Shown: one piece after another, positions 46,233-56,851 of the stretch | How positions within the stretch are numbered: the stretch's first letter is position 1 | How the letters are laid out: every line of letters begins with the position of its first letter | DNA from: Phytopythium helicoides | Taxonomy: Eukaryota; Oomycota; Peronosporomycetes; Pythiales; Pythiaceae | Direction of reading: 5' to 3' | Length of the DNA: 64,000 nt | Assembly (NCBI GenBank): GCA_024867545.1 | Contig: JANFNE010000037.1 | Location: 496,001 to 560,000 of the forward strand | Translations under genes and position numbers: made by a program | The notes under the pieces: model-generated | The model's database searches: none | Told to the model about the DNA's origin: nothing | The model's input: the letters and a program-made list of their open reading frames with translations, nothing else

Positions 46233-46898
46233 CTACGGCCGCGGCCAGGCGAGCAGCACATCGCTAGTCGTCGATGGGGTGAATAGCAGCTCGAGCAGCC
46301 TGTCATCGCTTCCAGGAAAAGGCTCAGCGTTGCTCGTGAGCGGCTCGCAGTCATACAGTCCGTCCGTGTTCTCCATCGTCGCGTAGTCGATGTCGTCGGG
46401 CAAGACTTCGAGCTGCTCGCCGTCGTCCAGCCGAGTGAAGATCGCGTCCGGGTCGTCCACATCTCTATCAGCGCCCTGGGCGACATCCACGACTTGAGCG
46501 TTGCCAACAGTGAGGTCAGCAGCGTTGGTAGTGGCGTCACTGGCGTCAGCTTCACTGGTCGCAACCGCTGAGCTACCGTGCGCGCCGCGACCGCGTTGCA
46601 GCCCACGCAGATGCCGCTCGATCTTCTGGCAGTACTTGTGGGCGTGGATACGCGTCTGTTTGGTTGTGCGAGTCCCGACATGGGCCGCAATCCGGTCCCA
46701 CGGGCCGCTTGGATACATGGCAACGCCGTCGAGGAATCGGTCGTGCTCGGCTTCGCTCCACAGCCCTGTGCGCATTGTGCCGGTCTCCGCATCGTCAGAT
46801 GTCTTGCCCGCGTTCCTCGGTCGGATGTCCACGACAGTAGCCGTGCCGTTGACAATGGTAAATAGCTTGCGAAAGAGGATGCCCGAAATGGGGAGCAT
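46233..46898 (-). CDS. SHAQKYF-like single-repeat Myb factor 4
   Basis: 221 residues from the ATG at 46898. This start is preferred over the in-frame ATG at 47036 because it gives an N-terminus of the same length as Myb 5 and Myb 6: 18 residues ending IVNG, then TATVVDIRPRNAGK. Myb repeat: GLWSEAEHDRFLDGVAMYPSG, PWDRIAAHVGTRTTKQTR, IHAHKYCQKIERHLRG. The signature is altered to IHAHKYC, with Cys in the last position. The tail is strongly acidic (DDPDAIFTRLDDGEQLEVLP, DDIDYATMENTDG) and ends SDDRLLELLFTP. Probable nuclear regulator. Confidence 0.82.
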   Translation of the reverse strand: MLPISGILFRKLFTIVNGTATVVDIRPRNAGKTSDDAETGTMRTGLWSEAEHDRFLDGVAMYPSGPWDRIAAHVGTRTTKQTRIHAHKYCQKIERHLRGLQRGRGAHGSSAVATSEADASDATTNAADLTVGNAQVVDVAQGADRDVDDPDAIFTRLDDGEQLEVLPDDIDYATMENTDGLYDCEPLTSNAEPFPGSDDRLLELLFTPSTTSDVLLAWPRP

Positions 46899-47727
46899 AC
46901 TCTGGAGTTGCAGGCTGAGCGTGCGTTGAGCTTGACGAAGCAAATTCCTGAATGCCCCCTTCCGCAGGGACCAGCTCCAGTCGGGGGACCGTCTGTAGGT
47001 TCCGCCCTGTCGTGAGCTGTGCGTCCGTGACCCCATCTATATTCCACCCCACGTACGCGTCGTTCGGTTGCACTGGCGAGCACTGAACCACTGGGCTTGA
47101 CGCCGTTTGCCCCCAGCCGACGCGTCCTCAAACAGCTGGCACGCGTGGGGCCACTGCTGGTCTCTTTTGCGCCGGCCGCTCGTCTTTCTGCAGTTGAAGC
47201 TTTTCAACAGCACACCACGACGACATGGTGGACTGGCTCGCCGCCGCCATGTTGGAGAGCCCTGACGCCACTGTCATGTAGCCGAAGCAGTGGCGCGGTG
47301 GCTACCATTTGGCCCCAGGAAGCACAGAGTGGCCAACGGCGCCGGTTCATGCCGTAGTCTCCGCACGCGCGACACGGAAAGCGAAGAAAACCAGACGCCC
47401 TCAACCGGACAACGAGGAGGAGCACCCAAAAGAAGGCTTGACAGCGAGCCAGAAAACTAGCCGTGTCACACCGAAGCGGCAAATATATCTGAGACCATTC
47501 GAGTACTGTACGATGGGCTTCGCTGCGCTGAACCGCAACGACGAGTCCCATTAGCGCGCCAGAGATCCGCCTGTGTGCGTGCATTCGCTCGCGAATGATC
47601 TAGGAACAATGCAAGACACGGCAGGCAAGTGGATTGGGATGGCCGAAATGATCAGAGGGCGGTAATGCAGACAGCTGTAAGGTGTATTCGTTTTGCTAGA
47701 TAGGCAGACAAGTAATCATTTATGGGC
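46899..47727. other. Spacer between Myb 4 and Myb 5 genes
   Basis: About 830 bases. Contains the Myb 4 promoter; open frames are short and not recognisable. Confidence 0.45.
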
Positions 47728-48378
47728 TCACGCATCGAGCCTCAACAGCGCCGCATCGGCGAGCTCAAAGTCGTAGATACACCCGTGACTACTCCCGCTG
47801 ATTGGCAACGGCTCAATCTCGAGCGCTTCGCCCGCCCACTCAGATGAGCTGCCACGGACCACGCCTCTCGCACCATCCTCGACATCGTCAGGCGTCAGGT
47901 TAGTGAGATCGCTGTCGCTGTACCGCGCCAACAACTCTTCGAGCTCAGTGTCCCAGCCGTGGTTCATCTCAGTGGAGGCAGTCTCTGCTTCTGGTTCGAC
48001 CGATGGAGTATCTGGGCTACATCGGACGTTACCACTTGTTGTCACCGCCATCGGAATGCTCGTGCCTCGAAGTAGTCCACGCAAGTGACGCTCGATCTTC
48101 TGCACGTATTTCTGTGCGTGGATTCGCGTTTGCTTGGTCGTTCGAGTTCCAACGTGTGCAGCAATTCGATCCCAAGGCCCGTGCGGATACATGACGACGC
48201 CTTCCAAGAAACTGTCGTGTTCCGGTACGATCCAAGTGCCCGTACGCATTCCTTGAGTTCGATAGTCGGCAACAGTGGAGTTCTGCCCAGCATTTCTGGG
48301 TGGAATGTTGACCGCCGTTGCGATGCCGTTGGCAATAGTGACAATCTTGCTCAGAAGCTTGCTGTGAGACTGGTCCAT
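47728..48378 (-). CDS. SHAQKYF-like single-repeat Myb factor 5
   Basis: 216 residues, ATG at 48378 (MDQSHSKLLSKIVTIANG), which matches Myb 6 (MDQSANSLLSKIVKIIDG) from the first residue. Then NIPPRNAGQ and the Myb repeat: GTWIVPEHDSFLEGVVMYPHG, PWDRIAAHVGTRTTKQTR, IHAQKYVQKIERHLRGLLRG. The tail is acidic (ELEELLARYSDSDLTNLTPD, DVEDG) and ends FELADAALLRLDA. Intact frame. The closest relatives are Myb 4 and Myb 6. Confidence 0.85.
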   Translation of the reverse strand: MDQSHSKLLSKIVTIANGIATAVNIPPRNAGQNSTVADYRTQGMRTGTWIVPEHDSFLEGVVMYPHGPWDRIAAHVGTRTTKQTRIHAQKYVQKIERHLRGLLRGTSIPMAVTTSGNVRCSPDTPSVEPEAETASTEMNHGWDTELEELLARYSDSDLTNLTPDDVEDGARGVVRGSSSEWAGEALEIEPLPISGSSHGCIYDFELADAALLRLDA

Positions 48379-49472
48379 TTGGCAGGTTGGCGAGGCCGAG
48401 GAGGAAGGGAGAATGAGTCGCCCACCTGACAACACAACCGAGGGCATCCACGAGTAAAGCCTGTTGATTTTGTAATACCAGCATCTTTGGCACCAAGTCC
48501 AATGACAGTGGCTACATCCCTACGCCATGGCTGTCCAAGCGCACGCGAGCGCAGGATGCGGTAATCCACCGCTGACGGCCATCTCACTCCAGTATTGAGA
48601 GTGCAACACTGGTCCGGCTTCTTGACTTGCCTAGAGTTACTTCCAGACAGGCGTGCGACCAACCCAAGCAAATGGCAGAGTGTTCGGCAGTCGACTGAAC
48701 GGGTGGTGAGTGCGTACAGGCAGCAAGAGACCTTTGGCTCCGTCGTTAACACCCCGAACTTTCTCGGCGGCTGTGGGAATTCCAATGTCTACCGATGCTT
48801 GCCTATTCGCTGCGCGAGACCCAGTAGAATGCAGAGCGTCTGGACATTTTGCCAGCAAGAAGACCAGCAAATATTTCCAGGCTATCACGAGAGTGCGAAG
48901 CTATTTGGTAGCTATGGCGACCGAGACGTCGGCGCCGACGGTTGCGACGGTTGCAGATCCGGTTCAATTGATTCGAAAACCAGCCACGTTTGACGTGTGC
49001 GTCATGGAAGTGCGTCACCCTCTGAATCCTGAAGGACTCCCCCCGTTCAAAGCGTTGGTCGAATGTGCTTGTCCAGCGTCGACCAGGTCGTTGCATCAGG
49101 CCTCAGCTGAGGGCTTCACTGGCAAGTGAGGAGCTTTGTCAGTGTGCTAAGGTTGGGAAATTGATGAAGGTTTTCTGTGTCGAAAAGCTTTCAGGCGTAG
49201 GCCGGGTGAATTAACTCGAACGGAGCTTCCATTCAAGCAAATCAAAAACACACACCCGACAGGAGTCGTTACAAGCTGTCCCGCTACGGTTCTCACTTTG
49301 GGCTTCCGGGTGCTGTTACTGTACTCAGCTTTTCGGGGAATTCCTGTCAAGCAGATCTCGCTTCCACATGATATGGAGAAAAGATCATAGGCAGTTTCGA
49401 CGTGTACTACATCATAGAATTCCTCGCGTATTCGGATCGGAGCTTGACGTTCAGCGATCCACCCCCCCCCCC

Positions 49473-49552
<80 letters not shown>

Positions 49553-50944
49553 GCTGCTCGCGTTCGAACCAACACAAGTCGGCAGAGTCAGGCGAGAAAT
49601 TTCTTGGCAAGCTTCCCTTGCTCGCGATCCCTAGGCGTGGCTTGAAGCTATCATAATGTGCTCCAGCTGGCGCGAAATTTGGCTGCTTAGCGCGCGCTGT
49701 TGTGTGCAGAACTCACCGTAGAACTGAGCTCAAGGCGTTACAAGACGTGTACAGTACTAGTGGTATGGGGATCAGTGACTGCAACCAGGTTGCTGGTCGA
49801 CCGTCAGGGAATCCACAAGCTTACGCTCGGGTTCTGTTCGTAGGCGTCGTTCGGTTGTGTTGAGTAGGAGTTGAAGTGCGCAGCAACTACTGGACTTCTC
49901 CATTCCAGTCCGAATTGAGGCGCTAATGGGAACGCCAACGTATCTTTTGGCGCTTGTCAGACGTGGACTCCTTCCGACAGACGCACTTTCTCTCCTGGTT
50001 GCGACCTTGGCGGCACCTTACCGTGCATCCATCGCTAGCATTCAGCCCCGAAACGAAGCGCGGATGGCTAGTGCAACCTTCAGAATATCCATCCACGCGT
50101 GGCGCTTCACTCGTCGCAAGCGAATGAACGACAGAAGCTTGCTTAGCGAGAACGAGTGGTTCGTCGGAGCGGGAGCGAGGGTGGACAGAGCCCATCACCA
50201 GCCACGTCATTTCAGAAAAATCTTGGAACTACCGAAGCGAGGTGCCTCGACAAACTCGGCCACCATTGAGACAAGCTGTGGTGGCGCGAGCCATTCACAT
50301 TAGTTGAGGCATCGCCACGTTCTTGATAGGATTTAAATCTGCTGTACTCAACGACATCAGCTTGGGTAGCACCTAGACAAGTTGATCAATCTGCAGTCCA
50401 AAGGCTTATGTAGTTTCGCCATGCGATACTCTTCTTGACTGTATTACGACCAGACAAGCTGAGGCGGACCGTGCAAAAACGACCGTCGAGGAAAGAGTTG
50501 TAGTTGTGTGCGCGCGGTTGTGGTGTGCGCGCATTCAGTACACCTGTCGTGACTCACCATCACACTAAATTGTCTGATGGGGACCACATTCGATCCCGAT
50601 CATGTCTCTTCTTGATGGGATCTTGAACTCCTTGATCAAGTGCATTCAATTCTAAGACCCGAAGTGTCATCACACGGACCGACTAGCAGGTAGGAGTCGG
50701 ACCACATGATGGCGCTCTGAACTTTTCGTCAAGCTATAAAGCTCGACCCTGGCTCGCTTTGTCGTGGCTTTGAGGGGGCACGACTGACTACTGCAGGGCA
50801 CGTCATTCTCATGGAGGCTGTCCGATGGAGGTTGGAGCCTCCGCCAGGTAGCCATCAAACGCGCTGCGCCGCCGCAGATTAAGGCATGTCATTCGCCAAG
50901 TTTCCTCGGCCGGCACACTCGCTACCAAAACCACCTCCGCTGCA
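48379..50944. other. Long spacer between Myb 5 and Myb 6 genes
   Basis: About 2.6 kb between two divergent Myb genes, with the CA microsatellite at 49474-49551. Many overlapping frames, none convincing. It should contain both promoters. Confidence 0.45.
49474..49551. repeat. (CA)n dinucleotide microsatellite
   Basis: A perfect CA run of about 39 units preceded by a run of 11 C. It opens meaningless Thr-His and Cys-Val frames on the two strands. Confidence 0.97.
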
Positions 50945-51556
50945 ATGGACCAGTCTGCTAACAGCCTCCTGAGCAAGATCGTCAAGATCATCGATGGCAA
51001 CACGACTGTGGTCAACATCCCGCCAAGAAATGCTGACCAGAGTGCCAGCGACAATCGAACCCATGGCACGCGTACAGGCCTCTGGAGCCTGCCGGAACAC
51101 GAGCGCTTCTTGCAAGGTGTTGTCCTTCACCCAAACGGTCCGTGGAATCGGGTTGCTGCGTTCGTTGGGACCCGAACGGCCAAGCAGACGCGGGCTCACG
51201 CGCAGAAGTACGTGCAGAAGATTGGGCGGCACCTTCGCGGACTGCTCCGTGGTCAGAGCGCCTTGGAACCGGCGATATCAAGTAGCAGGTCGGACGCCAA
51301 TCCAGCTGAGCGAGTCATCAATGTTGATCCCACCTCTGAGGATATCGACTGGAACGAGCTAGCGATGATTTTGGCGCGTCAAAGCGGCAGTGATCGCGAT
51401 GACCTCGTCCCTGAAGACGTGGAGGGAGCTGATGGGATCTGGAGCGGCAAATCAGCCTGTGGATCATGCGAGTTTGAGCCGATGGCGGTCGGCGAAGATG
51501 AAGAATGGGTTCCTGACCAGGAGCTCCTCGATATCCTCCGAGGGATCAACGAATGA
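50945..51556 (+). CDS. SHAQKYF-like single-repeat Myb factor 6 (plus strand)
   Basis: 203 residues, ATG at 50945, intact. N-terminus MDQSANSLLSKIVKIIDGN, then TTVVNIPPRNADQ. Myb repeat: GLWSLPEHERFLQGVVLHPNG, PWNRVAAFVGTRTAKQTR, AHAQKYVQKIGRHLRGLLRG. Acidic tail (EDIDWNELAMILARQ, LVPEDVEGADG) ending DQELLDILRGINE. It is most like Myb 5 and is the only member of the array on the plus strand, so an inverted duplication is likely. Probable nuclear regulator. Confidence 0.85.
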   Translation: MDQSANSLLSKIVKIIDGNTTVVNIPPRNADQSASDNRTHGTRTGLWSLPEHERFLQGVVLHPNGPWNRVAAFVGTRTAKQTRAHAQKYVQKIGRHLRGLLRGQSALEPAISSSRSDANPAERVINVDPTSEDIDWNELAMILARQSGSDRDDLVPEDVEGADGIWSGKSACGSCEFEPMAVGEDEEWVPDQELLDILRGINE

Positions 51557-52047
51557 ACGTGACATGCACATGCACTGTATGGATATAGCGGGACTTGATT
51601 GTAGTTGTAAAATTAGAAGCACATCAGCGTCACGCGCGTCAGCGGCAAAACATGTAAACGTGTTACCTGTTCCAGTATGCTTTGCCGTCCATGCGAGTGA
51701 GCACCCGCAACACAAATGAAGAGCCGTTGTTGTCTTCTAAACGTTAAACCCACAATCGTGGCAATTCTCACGATCGACTCGGTAGCTTTGCGCACTCCCG
51801 TGTCGGGTTTGGAGCAGCGAAGCAGCCAACCGCACTGCAGCACCGCACGACAAGAATGTGGCAATTTGAAATACCGGTATTTGGATCTGTGTAGCCATAT
51901 ACCGGTAATGCTAGTTGAAGTGCATCTTCTGCCTGAGAGGTGTTGGCAAACAAACCCATTCCATTCAATCGAGAGAGTAAGCAAAGCAAATGTCAAAATG
52001 TCAAACCAACGATACTCGTGACGCACACAACGCTGTTGCGCTTCTCG
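51557..52047. other. Convergent spacer between Myb 6 and Myb 7
   Basis: About 490 bases with the 3' ends of both genes. It contains two ACCGGTA words (about 51874 and 51901). No gene. Confidence 0.45.
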
Positions 52048-52644
52048 TCACGCATTCCCGTTCTCTCTTGGGCTCGATTCACCTAGCAGCGCCTGCAGAA
52101 TATGCAAATCATGTGTGTCCAGAGTGTCAAGCATGGAATTCGGGGCGGCCAAACAGAGCGGAAACAACTCTACGCCGCTCGATTCGGTTGCCGTTTGGAG
52201 ATTTGTCCCAAAATCGCTGGATGGAGCGCTGAAGTTGGGCTGCTCGTTGTGGCTGACAGAGAAGGCGTCCAGGTTGGCAGGGTAGCACGCGCTTTGACCA
52301 TCAGTTCTGGCCTTCAAGAGACTCGTGCCACGGTACAAGCCTCGCGTGTGCCGCTCTATCTTCTTCGCGTACTTCTTGTAATGAGAACGGACTTGCTTCG
52401 GTTTTCGGGTCGGGATGCGAGAAACAATGTACTGCCACGGTCCTCTTGGGAACTCGGTGATAGCACGGATGAATTGCTTATACTCGTCCTCTGTCCAAAG
52501 ACCAATGCGCTTTCCGTCGCTGTCGAGTACATAGTTGGCCTCGGTCGATAATTGTCCGGCATTCCTGGGTGGAAGGTAAGCGATCTGTGTGATGCCGTCG
52601 ATGGTGACGAAGAGGTTGCTGAAGTCGACGGGCGTGAAAACCAT
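52048..52644 (-). CDS. Divergent Myb-like factor 7
   Basis: 198 residues from the ATG at 52644 (MVFTPVDFSNLFVTIDGITQ), the position where the shared N-terminal motif begins, followed by IAYLPPRNAGQ as in Myb 4-6. The repeat is clearly related but altered: GLWTEDEYKQFIRAITEFPRG, PWQYIVSRIPTRKPKQVR and SHYKKYAKKIERHTRGLYRG, so the SHAQKYF signature has become SHYKKYA. The tail has few acids and ends HILQALLGESS. The DNA specificity may differ. Intact frame. Confidence 0.78.
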   Translation of the reverse strand: MVFTPVDFSNLFVTIDGITQIAYLPPRNAGQLSTEANYVLDSDGKRIGLWTEDEYKQFIRAITEFPRGPWQYIVSRIPTRKPKQVRSHYKKYAKKIERHTRGLYRGTSLLKARTDGQSACYPANLDAFSVSHNEQPNFSAPSSDFGTNLQTATESSGVELFPLCLAAPNSMLDTLDTHDLHILQALLGESSPRENGNA

Positions 52645-54456
52645 GGTGTTGATGGTGGTGGAAGTACGCTTCTTGTCTGGCGTGGCGCTGGGGTGGAAAG
52701 TTGAGGAATGGTGCTGAAAAAGCAAGATCCTTGGTCGCTTCCGTCGAAGATCCCACAGCCCATGTAACGCTGAGTGAGTGGAGTGCTCAGCACTCAAGCC
52801 AGAGCAAGCTCACATCCAAGTACTATCGCTCTTCAACGTCGCCTTCGACGACAGGCTCTTTGCACTCCCAAGTTCAACGGACGGGATTGCATCGATGGTC
52901 CGTCGTCCGGAGTAGTTCAATCCGCTGTTGGGAGCGTCGTATCTACGACAAGTTCATGGACGGCATCTTCAGCTTGCAACCGACCGACGTTGTGCGCGAA
53001 AAATCTTTGAAAGCGTTTTCTTCTTTGGTTTTACTGTCCGCCTCGGCTACGCGCTCAAGGTTGCTGTCGCATGCGCCGCTGCAAGCTCGTCTCCTCTCCG
53101 TTGTGCCCGATATTGACTGCAGGCTCAGTATCCAATTGGATATGTCCGGATGCCCCTCCCTGTGGTCAGAGCAACCTCGTAGATATCACCATCGGAGAAG
53201 CTCTCGTGATGTTCATAGTCGAACACATCGGGAATGAGGGCACAACGCAGTTGAAAAGGAAACCCGTCGGCCAGCACACTGAGGAAAAGCACAATATGCA
53301 AATCGGTCGGAATGATTAGCATTGAGTATCAACAATGAAGCGCCTGTCCCCGGTTTCTGAAATTATCGGCACCCCTTCATGCTCAAAGTGGCCGTTCAGT
53401 TGACATTCAAGTCCACCCGACGGGTACCGATCTTGTCAGTCGTTGCATGTGAAGAGAAAAAGATCAGCATTCGATTTCGATCTTTTCAAATCCCGCAGCA
53501 AGAGGGCATCCGCTTAGATCGCGGGTGCATCCGCTTGCAGAGTGATTTCAGTATCCGCAAAAATTGCCTTACATTACTGAATGAGCAGACCACGCGCTTC
53601 TTTCTGCGCGAGGCGAGCTGTTCGGCAACCTTGCCGCTCCCTTACGCCGGCTTGTGCGATCGATTCCAAGTGGCACGAGCTGCCATCGACAGGCGTGGGG
53701 TGGCGAAGGATGTAACTGAAGCTCGGGTGGTCTGTACGACCTCACTGGGCAGCCCTCTTGCAGGCGTCAGACGGAATTTTTGAGGAGAGCTCATCCCAGC
53801 TCGCTCGAGAGGGTATCTACCGTTCATGCCTTCTCGCATTCGCATCCGAAAAGCGAGGGGTGCGCGAGAGTGCTCTGGCTCGAGAAGTGAGCGTTTCGAG
53901 TAGCAATGAACATGGAGTCGCTAGCTGCCATCAGGATTTGCAACAGTACTTGTTGATGTGTGCTGAATACAGCTAGGGTGAGTCCGAATTGCGTGGAGTG
54001 CCAGTGCGATTAATCAATGCAACGCGTGGGGTGGATGCCTACTGCGCATTGCCTCGCGGAAGCCCCTCTCGTTGATCGATTTCGTAGTACTCATCTCGTG
54101 GGTTTCGTTTGTGACACGAAACGCCCTCTGCGCTGTCGCTGCGGAAGACTCGACACATACGTTTGACTGGGAAACCGCAAGGGTCTCAACGCGAGGAGTT
54201 GATTTGGCGACCACCTCACAAAGTGCACGAGAACTTTGGGCATGTGAGTTGGATGGAAGATCAAATGAGCTGTCAAAACCATGCAATTGCATTCAGTCAG
54301 TTAGAGGACTTTACAATGTTCCTCTTCTCCCGGATGGCGCTAATGTAAGCTGCTCGCGGGTCTTGGATCGTGCTGGTACCAACGCGTGTCTGGCGTTCTT
54401 TCCTCCCGACAACGTTCTTGGATCATAAATACAGGTGCATTCATTCAGCGCTAGCT
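52645..54456. other. Spacer between Myb 7 and the PX-RING gene
   Basis: About 1.8 kb. The longest ATG frame (53379-53783, 134 codons) has no recognised motif and is overlapped by frames on the other strand, so I do not call it. Should hold the Myb 7 promoter. Confidence 0.45.
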
Positions 54457-55374
54457 TCAATGTGTTGCTGCAGCTCCAGCATCGTGACGGCACACGGGGC
54501 AACTCGTCTTGGAACGGAACCAGCTGATGACACAGGCCTCGTGGAACTCGTGCGCGCATGGCAGCGCGACCCAGCGCTCGCCGTCTTCCACCTCCCAGTC
54601 GTCCTCGCTTCCATTCAAGTTGCTGTCGAGATCGCAGTGCTCGCCGAGACAAATACAGCACATCCTCCCCTCTTCATCCTCAAGCTCGTCGCAGACTTCG
54701 TCTTCATTAACCGTTGGCTGCTGAGTGGCGTCGTCTAGCGCCAGGATCGCCGCGACCATGCGTGCGTCCACCTCCTTGCGCTTGGGGGGCACGCTCAGGA
54801 ACGCCTCGATCTCGCGAAAGATGCCGCGTAGCAGCTCGTGATCCGGCGACTTGTCGCTCTGGCCGACGAAGTGGAAGTACAGCATGAGGTCCGTGTAGGC
54901 CGTGAAGAGCACATGCACAAAGTCGGGCAGCCGTCTCTGGCGTTCGCGGATGATGCTCTGCGTGTCGTAGCGCATGTGCTTGCGCGGGAACTGGCGCCTC
55001 GCGGCCGCCTTGAGCGTCTTGAGCAGCACCCGCTCCTTTCCAGCAGCCCGCGACTGGTCTTCCTCGTCCGCTTCTTCCTGCTGCTTGGCCTCCCACTCGG
55101 CCACGAGCTTGCCCAGCTTGCTGTGGAACGCGTAGCACTGCGAGTAGCGCGTCTGCAGCTGCCACTCGTCGGCCTCGCGCCGACTGTCGGCCGCTCCCGC
55201 GTCGCGGATCTTGAGCACATACATTGTGAAGGGCGATGAGGCGTCGTCGCCCCGGTAGACCACCTGCGCGTTCACGTTGAGCACCACGCGTTTGAGCTCT
55301 ACTTCGCGCGCTTGTAGGAGGCGCCGGAGCCTCGCGGAGGGCTCGTTGGAACCGCCAGCGGCTGGAGATTGCAT
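54457..55374 (-). CDS. PX-like domain protein with C-terminal RING-H2 finger
   Basis: 305 residues, one exon, ATG at 55374. Residues ~20-190 look like a PX (phosphoinositide-binding) domain: an N-terminal beta region (VELKRVVLNVNAQVVYRG), YSQCYAFHSKLG, then RQFPRKHMRYDTQ and RQRRLPDFVHVLFTA, the usual 'FP.K ... R...L..F' pattern. A Gln/Glu-rich insertion lies between. Residues ~240-300 form a RING-H2: CCICLGE, a long acidic loop, LPCAHEFHEACVISWF and CPVCRH, with Cys and His in the right order. A ubiquitin ligase directed to endosomal or other membranes is inferred. PX-RING in one chain is uncommon. Confidence 0.8.
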   Translation of the reverse strand: MQSPAAGGSNEPSARLRRLLQAREVELKRVVLNVNAQVVYRGDDASSPFTMYVLKIRDAGAADSRREADEWQLQTRYSQCYAFHSKLGKLVAEWEAKQQEEADEEDQSRAAGKERVLLKTLKAAARRQFPRKHMRYDTQSIIRERQRRLPDFVHVLFTAYTDLMLYFHFVGQSDKSPDHELLRGIFREIEAFLSVPPKRKEVDARMVAAILALDDATQQPTVNEDEVCDELEDEEGRMCCICLGEHCDLDSNLNGSEDDWEVEDGERWVALPCAHEFHEACVISWFRSKTSCPVCRHDAGAAATH

Positions 55375-56851
55375 GGATGGAGGTCGTGAGGGTCACTTGG
55401 GGTCACTGGGCGCTTGGGGGTCGGCTGCTGCTTGGACGGCGCGTCGGGAAATGCGCCACATGCGACTCGACTCGTTCCATTTCCACGGCTGCTTGTCTGT
55501 GGCCGGTAGACGAGCAGCTACTTGAAGCTGGTGCGTCAGTTACAGTTGGAAAAGGTTGGAAAAACGTGACGAGGCGGGTGATCTGGCCAATCAGAGCGCG
55601 AGAAGGCGAAAGGCACACCCGACGGCCGAATTCGAGCTCGCGAATGAGTTTTTTTCCCTCCGAGGCGTGCGCTTGCCAGCGAAACTTTCGCCACCGCATG
55701 CGTGCAGATTCGATTTGTCGCCAGGATGCGTCGCGGAGGCTTTTGAATGAGCGGCTTTCGACTGAAGAGAACATTCGGATCCGATGTGATGGGTACAATC
55801 TCATATCGAAACGACGTGACCCAATGCTGCCACGTCAGTCAAAACGGCCAGGACAAGTGTCCACAGCCAGCCTTTGCAAATCGCCACATCAAGATCAAGC
55901 GCTCTCGAAGCTCATCCAATTCCGGTGGGGTTCTTAGAGCTAGCGGCAAAAAATTCCAATTGACACCCCTCTGCCACAAGTCACGGCGGTGTGGTCAAAA
56001 CGAGCGAGGATAGTTTGCTGCGTTGGTCATGGGTTCTGGTTCATAGCAGCAACCTGATGTATGAGGATTTTTTTAGGGTAAAGCCTGTCAACTCGGCGCG
56101 ACAGCTGATCGGATCAAAGCCTTAAATTCATGAAGTGGCTTGAGCATCCATCTCAGTGGTCAACCTGTTTGTAAAGCTGTCAAGCTGTCAAGTCGTACTG
56201 TCTCCTTCCTGGCTACAGATGAAGCAGAATATCCTTTCACCTCGTTGAGCCGACAGGGCTCCTCAATGAAGACGCTGTGGTCGCTTGAGAGCTCCCAACA
56301 CCAGGTTCCACTACACATGAATGATTTTCTATGGCACAAGCGGGAGCGCTGCAATTGTGTCGCGAAGTCGAGCATGGAGATCTCGACATGTACTCGTCGC
56401 ATACATGTACCTGACACCCTTCGTATCTGCGTGTCTTCACAGGCTCCGGTATCAAACTCTAGAGGCTGGATCGCTCTGAGTCATTCTCGCCAGCAAAGTG
56501 CGATCACTTGGAATTGTTTTTGGAAACTCGCTGACTGCAATTGAAGCGGATCTGCTCGGGAGCTGAAAGGAGTAACTACCGCTCCATGGTCGCCAGATCT
56601 ACAACCCCAAGGTGTCCGCTGGAGACGCAGTCAGCCACTGTCCCGTAGTTCTTGTACGGCGCTCACGTGAGCTCGTAAGACTGCCTTCGTGTCCATCATT
56701 TAGCTGGTACGCCAACATTCTAGTTGAAACATTGCTAGTCGCGTCAACTTTTCGAGCCCGTAATCACAAAGCCTCCCATGCATTTCCTTGAGCGCTGGTG
56801 TCATTTCTCGATTCCTCATCGCTTCCTCACTGCTCCCTCCGTTCCCTCACC
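55375..56851. other. Intergenic region PX-RING / AKR6
   Basis: About 1.5 kb between divergent genes. Open frames show no domain. Just before AKR6, TCATTTCTCGATTCC (56801-56815) resembles the TCATTY initiator of oomycete promoters. Confidence 0.45.

Noticed and set aside
49402..49656. Open frames across the CA microsatellite
   Set aside because: Thr-His and Cys-Val repeats are a by-product of the dinucleotide run.
53379..53783. 134-codon plus-strand ATG frame
   Set aside because: No recognised motif, overlapped by other frames and unsupported by context.
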